NCBI GenBank assembly: GCA_017590115.1
Contig: JAGGNK010008781.1
Location: forward strand, 2,224,276-2,288,275
DNA: 64,000 bases
Origin: Montifringilla adamsi
Lineage: Eukaryota > Chordata > Aves > Passeriformes > Passeridae
Reading direction: 5' to 3'
Shown in pieces: positions 41,380-64,000 of this stretch. Made by a program: the position numbers and the translations under genes. Every line of letters starts with the position of its first letter. Within the stretch, counting starts at the first letter, position 1. The notes under the pieces were generated by a model. That model saw only the letters and a list, made by a program, of their open reading frames with translations. It searched no databases and was not told the DNA's origin.

Positions 41380-42547
41380 GACATTTGAAAAAGAGTCTTT
41401 ATTACAAAAGTTTTATACAACGTAAATTATAAATACAGCCTTCACACAAAATGGCTTTTGTCAATGAAAAAAAGCTCGCCTTGTTACACTGGCAAGCCCA
41501 GAAAAAACTGGCACTGCAGCTGTTACAGTGACAAAACCTGATGTGAATATCAAGACCTGACAAATTCCTGTATACACATTGGGAAGGAAAAAATAACTCG
41601 TTTTCTATGTGGAAAAAAATTCCTCTCTATTCCTTTCAGGAGAAAGGTTAAACTACCAAATTATATAGTTCTCTTTAGAAGGAGATACTGTTTGTTTCTT
41701 TAAATGAAAGCCACATTCAGAAGTACACAGCAGACCTTCCTACCACAAAAGACACCAATCCAAAAGTCTTTGTTCTTGTCACGTGTCAGATGGAAACCCA
41801 AATACTAAAAATAAGAAGTGTGCCTGTTATCAGATTACAACTACATTTCTTGTTTTCCAGTTTCAACATAAAACCTTGAAGACTAACCAGCTAGTCTGCA
41901 TTTATTGATGCTATTTTAAACAAAGGGAGGCCTTTTCAGTCACAAATGAAAAGATATCAAATTGAGAAAGAAATACCACAAGGACAGTACAGTCACAGGA
42001 ATATGAATACATGTGAGTGCACATGCAGGGCAATTAGCACCTTTTTTTTTTTTCTTTTCCAAGTGGCTCACAAACCATCTTGAAAATGATGGCTCATATT
42101 GCTAGTAAGAAGCTGAAGTCCCTGAACAACACAGTGCTATGATTCTGATCCTACACATGAGAAATGGTCATTCTTAACTTTACACCAACATACAGAAAGA
42201 ATCGAAGCTTTCTTGACTTTGAAAATAACTCAGAGGTGTGAAACTTTTCAGTGGACAGAAGACCCTCAAATTCACAGGCTGTGTCTCTTTACCAGGATGT
42301 AACTTCTGGTTCCTCTTACAGTGAAGAATTAGTATTTGAAACAGCACAGATTACATGGTAATACAGTGATTTGTTACTTAACAGGCTGCATAGAAAACAT
42401 ACATTTTAAATATTTATCCCCTAAGAAACAAGTAATAGCACTGCATACAGTTCTCTTTCATATCCAATAAAAAGTGCCATCAGTTTCTCAAGTAGGTTCC
42501 ATTTCATGGAGTTCTGGAGGAGGTAACGATGTATTTACATAATGTTG
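41380..42547 (-). other. GTF2H3: GTF2H3 3' untranslated region with poly(A) signal
   Basis: From the stop codon at 42548-42550 an AT-rich stretch without further exons runs to AATAAA on the minus strand at 41398-41403, taken as the 3' end of the transcript. It contains a T-run at about 42042-42053. Confidence 0.6.
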
Positions 42548-46192
<3,645 letters not shown>

Positions 46193-46245
46193 CGCGCCGG
46201 CCGGCCGGGCAGCAGCGCGGCGCGGCGGGCGGAGCGGAGCGGCGC

Positions 46246-46301
46246 GGCGATGAGCACGGACGGTAACGGGGGCGGCGATGGGCACGGACGGTAACGGGGG
46301 C
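46246..46301 (+). repeat. 28-bp tandem duplication of EIF2B1 exon 1 with its splice donor
   Basis: Two adjacent 28-bp units (46246-46273 and 46274-46301) differ at one base. Each contains the Kozak context GGCG, an ATG, three more codons and the donor G|GTAACG. Unit 1 begins ATGAGCACGGAC, unit 2 ATGGGCACGGAC. Either donor joins exon 2 in frame with its own ATG. Confidence 0.9.
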
Positions 46302-49300
46302 GCGGGGCAGCCCCGGGAGCCGCCGGGCCGGGCCGGGCAGGGCAGGCCCTGACGCTCCGCGTTGCCTTTCAGACTTGATCGAGACGTTCAGGGCGCAGCT
46401 GAGGGACGACCCCGATGTCGCCTCGGCCGTGGCCGCCATCCGAGCGCTGCTGGGATTCCTCAAGCAGGACCGAGGTGGGCCCGGGTGCCCCCGGCGGGGC
46501 GCGCACCCCGCCCAGCCCCGGCTGTCCCCAGGGCGAGGCCCTGACCACGCGTCTCTGCCTCTGCCCAGGGGAGACCATCCAGGGCCTGCGGAACAGCCTG
46601 CGGGACGCCATCGACACCCTGTCGCGGGTGGACTCCTCGGTGGCCGTGTCCTCCGGCGGGGAGCTCTTCCTGCGCTTCATCAGCCTCACCTCGCTGGAGT
46701 ACTCGGTAAGGGCTGCCCGCTGCGCGCCGCTGCTGCTGCTGCGGGAGCCTGCGGCCGCTCAGCGCGCGTCCCGCTCTTTGCCAGGACTACTCCAAGTGCA
46801 AAGAAATCATGATCGAGCGCGGGGAGATCTTCCTGACCAAAGTCTCTCTGTCGAGGAATAAAATCGCCAAGCTGTGTCACCCTTTCATCAGAGACGGTGC
46901 TGTGAGTATGGCGGGGCAGGGTCACTGCTGTTCGGTTTTGCTGTTGCTGGCAGGAGGGGAGAGGAGTCTGATGGGGCTTCTGCACAACACAGTTCTGCAC
47001 AGAGCCATGACAAAAGTCAAAGTTTCCCGAGGCTCAGCAAATGTAATGTGAGAATTTTTTTTGTCCTGGCAGCGAATACTGACACACGCCTACTCCAGGG
47101 TGGTCCTCAGGGTGTTGGAAGCAGCTGTGGAGTCCAAGAAGCGATTCAGTGTTTATGTTACTGAATCACAGCCAGATGAAGCAGGGCGAGTATTCATTAA
47201 TTTGGGGGTTATCTTGGTTAACAGGGTAAGTTACAGCTACCATCCAACTTGTCCTGCCCTAAGAAAAGCTGCTAGGCTTGGTCAGAGCATTTTAAACAGC
47301 AAGCGTCACTCATATCACATTATTCTGAACAAGTGAAAAAAAAATCTAAAAAATATTGGTAATTAACTTTCCATACTCAATATCCTAATTAGTGTTATCT
47401 AGGTTTTCCTCAAAGGTTCACAAACCCTTGGTCAGTGCCAGGCAACCTACTTTTCCCTTGGGAGATGGGAGGCAACTGCTTTATAACTGTCTCTTTAAGA
47501 AGTAGGCTAAAATAATCAGTATTATGCTAATCATAGCAAAGTAAAATATACAACTAACAATGTCATTTAAAGATGCCAAATAAATCCTTCAGAGCAAATA
47601 CTGTTGTGTAAATGAAGGAGTTAACCCTGCACACTGGGTAGTACATGTCACTAACAACATGTAACAATTCCTTCCATTTCTATACAATAACTCATTTTCT
47701 CTTCTACTAGCAGGGGAATGGGGGCAGTCACAGGCTTCAGACTTTCAGACAATATTTTCCTATTATTGTCTTTAAAAAAATTAATTGTTAAGGCCCAAAT
47801 GTTTTCTTTAATAGGCAAAAAATGGCAAAAGCTCTGAGGAAGCTGAACATTCCCGTGACTGTAATTCTGGATGCTGCAGTTGGGTGAGCCTGATCATAAA
47901 TTTTGATATTTTCCATCACAATTTAATTTTGACAGTAAGACAAAATAAACTTAGATGTAAGCAGCTCGTTCAAACCCCAGAGAATATTACTTAGTTTGTC
48001 AAAGTCATCCAACAGGCCAAACGAGTTACAGCTTTAGGTGCACAATTAGAATGTGTCAGCTACAACACAAGCATTTGATTTTGCATATTGGAATGAAAGA
48101 AAGAACCAGACCTAAGAACTTGTACAGATCTGTAAAAAAGAACTGAGGTACTAAACAAAGAAGCCACTTTTTTACCTAATTTGCATAAGTGTTATCATTT
48201 TGTGGTTTCTTAAGGTGTTTGTTAAATTAGCACTGCTTAGTAGAAGCCCAATATATGAGAAAAGAAACAGCTACAATAAATCTGAACATTCCTAGTTAGA
48301 GTACAGCTTCTTCCAGCTTTTACACAGTTGCCAGGGTCAGTTATGGCTGGGGAGGAAAAGGCTACTTAATATTCCTACAGGGAAGCAGATGAAATCTCAC
48401 TGCAAGGATGTGTAGCAGCATGTGGACTTACACGAGGTAGACTAGTGCAGAAAATGGAAAGATTGTTTGAATTTCTGTTCTGTTCAGCAAGTAATTTGTC
48501 CTATTACCCAGTAATGCTTGGATTTTTTCTCCCCTTTTAACAGCTACATTATGGAGAAAGTGGACCTGGTGTTAGTTGGTGCTGAAGGTGTAGTTGAAAG
48601 TGGAGGCATTATCAACAAGGTAATTGTGAGTTTCTTACATCATTCTGTACACACTGGACTTTTAAAGTGTGGTTTCTCTGAAACATTTAAAGCTTTTTGA
48701 AAAGTCTCTTCCATTTGGATTTTATCCAGGAAATGTCTGTTAATTGTTGGAAGCTGGAAAATATTTTCAGGCAAGCTCTGAGTCTGCAATGTTGTTTTCC
48801 ATCTGTCTCCACAGATTGGCACCAATCAAATCGCTGTGTGTGCCAAAGCCCAGAATAAGCCATTTTATGTGGTAGCAGAAAGTTTTAAGTTTGTCAGACT
48901 CTTCCCTCTCAATCAGCAGGACGTCCCTGACAGGTTTAAGGTGAGAGAAACTCAACTTTCATCTTACCCAGCTAAAGTGCACACTGGTGTGTCTGTGAAA
49001 AACTGTCTTCTAAGCATCTCTGATTATGTGGATCTCTCTGCCGTGGTATATTTTGGGACTGCTCCATGGTAGAGGCACCAAACAGCCACAATTTGCCCTG
49101 ATACTGGTACTCTGTTACTAAAGCAGTTCCTTTAGGGCACACGAGCAGCTGAGGGTCAGAGACAGTTAAACCAACAAACTCCAGAACTATAATTTGTACT
49201 TTTTACACAAGATAAAAGAGCTGAGACCAAGGTGGCACCAGGGTGTGCACTTGACTTCCTTCAGTTTTACCACAAACATCTGCTTGAGGCTGTAGCACTG

Positions 49301-49521
49301 CTCTTGCCCAAAAGAGGATTTCACTTGCAGTTGTGCAGTTACTGATGGTCTCTGTTTCCTTCCAGTACAAAGCAGACACTCTGAAAACGGGTCAGAACCT
49401 AACAGAGGAGCACCCCTGGATTGACTACACCTCCCCATCACTGATCACTCTGCTGTTCACAGACCTCGGTGTGCTGACTCCTTCAGCTGTCAGTGATGAA
49501 CTCATCAAACTCTACCTGTAA
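46250..49521 (+). CDS. EIF2B1: Translation initiation factor eIF2B subunit alpha
   Basis: The alpha subunit dimerises to assemble the eIF2B decamer, the guanine-nucleotide exchange factor for eIF2, and helps sense phosphorylated eIF2. Coding exons: 46250-46262, 46373-46474, 46569-46705, 46785-46901, 47073-47185, 47815-47883, 48544-48619, 48815-48940 and 49366-49521. They give 302 aa (human 305). Recognisable stretches are [60 protein letters not shown] and the end [11 protein letters not shown], all of the IF-2B Rossmann-like family. The protein starts MSTDDLIETF; a duplicate first exon 28 bp downstream would start it MGTDDLIETF. Exon 5 ends at a GC donor (GG|GCGAGT at 47186), the only nearby junction that keeps the frame into exon 6. 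It is the only plus-strand gene of the window. Confidence 0.96.
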
Positions 49522-49755
49522 CTCAGAGACTCCTGCACAGGATGTGTCATCTTCAGTGACTGCCAGGGTTCTAAGAACTTGGAGGATGATACGTGAGCAT
49601 GGCAAGGAAATGCCATTAGAAGGATTAACATAATTATGGACCACTGCTGAAAAAATTCCCAAAGTTATTACAGCTCCTAAAGGCCACAACTAAATTATTT
49701 TAAAGAGGGATGGAATATTTTGATACTGTAAAATAAAATCCCTTATGGTGTATCC
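49522..49755 (+). other. EIF2B1: EIF2B1 3' untranslated region with poly(A) signal
   Basis: AATAAA at 49732-49737 is followed by a GT-rich stretch (GGTGTTCTGTTACTG), a standard 3'-end arrangement about 215 bp after the stop codon. Confidence 0.7.
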
Positions 49756-49984
49756 AGACTCACTCTGAGGTGTTCTGTTACTGATCTGTGGTATGTACTT
49801 GAAAAAAACAAAATTAAAACATGCACAAGGCTGCTGATGGAAACCTGCAGCTCCTGTCACACCAGAATGGTGCTTTTACCTTTGTTCTCAACAACTGCAG
49901 GCTCTGTCTTTAGGGATGCCAGGTCTCTCTGTGAAGAAGTTAGATCAGCTTTGTTCTCTTTTTATAGAGGTATTTTGTTCTCTA

Positions 49985-50053
49985 TTTTTTCTAGAAATCC
50001 AGTTTTATTGAAATAAGCAGTGTTTTAATGTAAAAATGTGGTTAGAGTAATTG
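49985..50053 (-). other. DDX55: DDX55 3' untranslated region with poly(A) signal
   Basis: AATAAA on the minus strand at 50004-50009 lies about 45 bp after the stop codon, giving a very short 3' UTR. The spacer to the EIF2B1 3' end (about 49756-49984) holds nothing else that I recognise. Confidence 0.65.
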
Positions 50054-57346
<7,293 letters not shown>

Positions 57347-57954
57347 CTTGGCGCGCCGGTGTCACCGCCCCGCCGCTCCCCCGCCCCGCGGCCGCCGCGG
57401 CGGCGCCCGGCGGAAACACACACCGCGGCACCTCCCGTTCCGCCGCACAGCAGTTCCGCCGCTGGGCTTCGGCTCCGCCTCCGGGGCGAAAAACAAAATT
57501 GGGATTTAACAAAAAATTCCCATTTTTATGGCGAGCTGCCTATCGCAGCGAGTACTTCTGCGGGTCTTACAGCAGCGCTGTGCCAGCCCCTTACCCCGAA
57601 CCTAAGATGTAGGTTCAGAGTTACCTGATATTAATTCTACCTGCCCCCAGAGCTGGATGGACTCCGGATAAATTCTCAATATTCTAAGGAAGCAGGGAAT
57701 CACAAAATCGTTAGGATGGAGAAAACTCTGGAGTCATGCAGCAGGTGACACAGGAACACACACAGGTGGGTTTGGAATGCCTGCACACAGGGAGAATCCA
57801 CAGCCTCCCTGGGCAGCTCCAGGGCTCACATCACGTTGATATGGAACTTCTTGTAGTTTAATTTATGGCCACTATTAAACAAATAATTTATAAAAATCCC
57901 TTTGTGTTAATCTGTACTTCCTTAAGGTATCAAAGAAAAAACCACAAAGCTATT
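57347..57954. other. Spacer between DDX55 promoter and TMED2 3' end
   Basis: It contains the upstream half of the DDX55 CpG island, an imperfect inverted repeat near 57501-57524 (GGGATTTAAC ... AAATTCCCA) and a CR1 fragment (57698-57872). No coding exon is seen. Confidence 0.55.
57698..57872 (-). mobile_element. CR1 LINE 3' fragment upstream of DDX55
   Basis: GAATCACAAAATCGTTAGGA, CTCCCTGGGCAGCTCCAGGG and ACTTCTTGTAGTTTAATTTA resemble a diverged reverse-oriented CR1 3' end. Confidence 0.65.
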
Positions 57955-59328
57955 TTTTATTTTTTTAAAGAATTTGTTTATTTATCGAACCTGGGTCATA
58001 TTTAGATTCACGAGCAATTTTTAAATGTACATCTTAGAATTCAATTTTCAGTGTTTTACACAAAAATATTGGCACACAACAGTTGCAATAAGGTGTAACA
58101 GCCACCTCTCTGAAGAACTGCTGCAAGTGTTTGCCCGAGGTTGAAAAAACTTTACCTGGAACATGAAAACCTGTAACAAATTTTAAATTAATTGTACAAA
58201 ACTGTTGTGTGTTACTTGTAGAGGCTCCCCCCTGGAAAAGACCCCACCCCACCCCCAAAAATGATTACAACTAATATACATCAGTCACAACATAATCCTG
58301 GCTCAGCACCCACATCAGACGCTTCTTAAATTTTTAAACCAATCATCAGATAACTGAGGAAAGTAACTTTATACAAAAACAAATCTACATGTGCCTGAAG
58401 AAAGAAAACACACCAGTATTTAGCATTATGCTAATTCTGATCAGATCATGGCAGAGTTTGCCACTGCACTTAAATACAAGGGCTGCATAGCGTGGATTGA
58501 ACCCCCAGGATCCAGAACCCTTTGGCCTCAGGAATCCAGATTTCCTGAACTCTTCTGCCCTGGGCACTGGGCAAACAGTCTGAGCTTTGGACCTGCAAAA
58601 GCCAAAGGGTTCACGAGTGTTTGCCAAGACACTGCACACAATTGGCTTCCAAATAAAACCTCTGAGAGACTGAAAACCGTGTAAGGAACATTTGGTGATG
58701 AGCAGAGAGAAAAAAAAAAAAAAAAAAAAAAGAAAGCATTTTCCTATCAGCCATTTAATTAAAAAGAACTTTGGGAAGAAGTTGGTATCATTAAGACAGT
58801 TGCTGATGACTATCTTTTGAATAGCAACTAGGTATGAATTTTAACCTTTTCCTTGGCAGTTTCTGTGAGTGGAGAAGGGATTATTTCAGTTTTGTAACAC
58901 CTACTGCAGGGTTAAGGGTGTGAGGATGCAAACAGTCACGTTAGGGCCTTGTACCGTTTCCCTGGACAGAACTGCAAGTGCTTCTGGAAACAGGGAAAAA
59001 AGTTAGAAAAGACAGAACAGCTTGTTGCTGGAGTGAGTTACAGAGTTTGCAGCTTGCCTGGACCTTGCTTAGCACACAGACTGGGCAGATCTCAGTGGAA
59101 CAAAATGATGCCAATAAAGTGACAAGATTTCAGCACAGCTTTTGCTACAGAAGATATATAAAAACAATTCTTTTTTTTTTTTTTTCTTAACTAGGAAGGA
59201 ACATAAGCAAAGAAGTTTTACAGTTCAGTAAAGAGGGTTCAGAAACTAAATGACTTTTTTTTTTTTTCTTTTTTGTAACCAGGATGTTTGGTAGAGAGTG
59301 AACTGAAATCTGAGACCACAGAAGGATC
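57955..59328 (-). other. TMED2: TMED2 3' untranslated region with poly(A) signals
   Basis: From the stop codon at 59329-59331 the sequence is AT-rich and exon-free down to AATAAA hexamers on the minus strand at 57977-57982 and 57956-57961. It includes a 22-base A run (58710-58731; T run in the transcript) and T runs near 59171 and 59257. Confidence 0.6.
58710..58731. repeat. 22-base A homopolymer in the TMED2 3' UTR
   Basis: An uninterrupted run of 22 A on the plus strand. It reads as U in the TMED2 transcript and is likely to vary in length. Confidence 0.85.
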
Positions 59329-63029
<3,701 letters not shown>

Positions 63030-63689
63030 TCACAGTTTGTATTCCAAACACAGAGGTTTCAAACGCACCATCACAGCCCTGCCAGCCAGCCACTCACAGG
63101 CACCAACACCATCTGTCATCTGGCTGCTTTGGCACGCTTCAATCTTTCCCTCCCACAGCTCATTGGTGCAGCTCCCCGCACAGAAATCTCTTTTGTAAAA
63201 CCCCACAAACTTCTTGGTAAAGAAAATCAAGGAAAAGCTTCTCTCCCTGGCCTCCTGTGGCCGAGATAAGCAGTCAAGAACAAGCAAACCACAAACCCCG
63301 GCTGTTTGGCAAATTAACAACTGCAGGGGAAACCTTATCTCTGATGTCTGAAGGAAAACAAAAAGGAAAAAAAGCCAGTCTCCAATCGACTTCAGCCACA
63401 CAGTCGGGCACTGTTACAGTCACCATTTCAAAGGGACTGAACACCTGAGTTCTGAGCTCTCAGTGTCACTGCGATCCTGAATTCCCATCCCACCAGGCCA
63501 CACTGCCCTGAGCTTCCACTAGGAACACGTGAAGGGCACCTCAGAGCTGCCAGCTCCTGTCCTGGGTCAGCCTTGTGTCATTTTCAACGGCTACGGGACT
63601 CTCAGCAACAACTCCCACCTCTGTGACATCCCAAACAAAAACCTCTCAGCACTTTAACGCGATGGAAGCAATTCCTGCTCAGCATCTCC

Positions 63690-64000
63690 TGATCCGATTC
63701 CTCTTCGAAGATCAGTGTGGGCTCAAAACCTCCCCGACGCCAACACCTCCGGGTCCCAGGGGAAGCACGCCGCTCCTCCAGGGGCAGCCCCTGATTCCAG
63801 AGAGCAGCCCCGGCCGCTCCTCCCGCCACACAATTCCCGGTGCCGCGGCTGCACCGAGCGCGGTGAGGGCGGAAATCCCAAGGGAAGGGGGGACAGCCCG
63901 AGTGCAGCGGAGCCGGCGGTGACACCGCACAGGCACCGGGGCCCGCCCGAGGCCGCCCACGCCGCGCCCTGAGCGCCGCCGCCGCCCGGAGCCCCCGGGG
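63690..64000. promoter_or_regulatory. CpG-rich edge, probably the TMED2 promoter flank
   Basis: G+C and CpG rise sharply from about 63690 to the end of the window. No TMED2 first-exon sequence is seen on the minus strand here, so this is probably the start of intron 1 within the promoter CpG island. The rest of the visible intron (63009-63690) shows nothing notable. Confidence 0.5.

Noticed and set aside
40850..41400. Possible endogenous-retrovirus LTR between TCTN2 and GTF2H3
   Set aside because: It has AATAAA and is A-rich, but I could not find clear TG...CA ends, a target-site duplication or similarity to a known LTR.
46193..46285. N-terminal extension of GTF2H3 upstream of MSADDEL
   Set aside because: The frame is open, but the only upstream start is a GTG within the EIF2B1 exon 1 duplicate. 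The start at 46192 gives exactly the human length of 308 aa.
47186..47225. Use of the strong GT donor at 47226 to end EIF2B1 exon 5
   Set aside because: It adds 40 nt and breaks the frame into exon 6; kept only as a possible non-productive alternative.

Overview
The window is vertebrate nuclear DNA, most likely from a bird. Genes are split into many short exons with GT-AG introns. The interspersed repeats are 3'-end fragments of CR1 LINEs ending in the ATTCTRTG-type tail. The gene order matches the human 12q24.31 block, whose bird counterpart is on the chromosome orthologous to chicken chromosome 15. I cannot name the species; a songbird is plausible but not proven.

From the left edge, seven genes are packed into 64 kb: DNAH10 (minus; first 23 coding exons, continuing beyond position 1), ATP6V0A2 (minus; complete, 20 exons, 849 aa), TCTN2 (minus; complete, 17 exons, 646 aa), GTF2H3 (minus; complete, 13 exons, 308 aa), EIF2B1 (plus; complete, 9 exons, 302 aa), DDX55 (minus; complete, 14 exons, 596 aa) and TMED2 (minus; last three constitutive exons plus a microexon, first exon beyond position 64000). 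This is the human order TMED2-DDX55-EIF2B1-GTF2H3-TCTN2-ATP6V0A2-DNAH10 read backwards, with EIF2B1 again the only gene on the opposite strand. All exon limits were derived by hand from splice consensus plus reading-frame continuity, and every complete gene closes in frame from ATG to stop.

The spacers are short. GTF2H3 and EIF2B1 are head to head with 57 bp between start codons. EIF2B1 and DDX55 converge with predicted 3' ends about 230 bp apart. ATP6V0A2 ends about 650 bp before the DNAH10 start codon, and that gap holds an 11-copy 36-bp GC-rich [13 protein letters not shown]. CpG-rich blocks mark the promoters of DNAH10, ATP6V0A2, TCTN2, GTF2H3/EIF2B1 and DDX55, and probably TMED2 at the right edge.

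The genes are not one pathway. Two serve cilia (DNAH10, motility; TCTN2, transition zone), and both carry an RFX X-box-like site just upstream of the start codon. ATP6V0A2 and TMED2 serve the Golgi and endomembrane system. GTF2H3 (TFIIH), EIF2B1 (eIF2B alpha) and DDX55 (RNA helicase) are housekeeping genes of transcription, translation and ribosome biogenesis.

I found no wholly new system. The most notable local features are a tandem duplication of the EIF2B1 start-codon exon with its splice donor, a GC-AG intron in the same gene, the [13 protein letters not shown] at the DNAH10 promoter, a 21-nt TMED2 microexon, and small duplications inside DDX55 and GTF2H3 introns.
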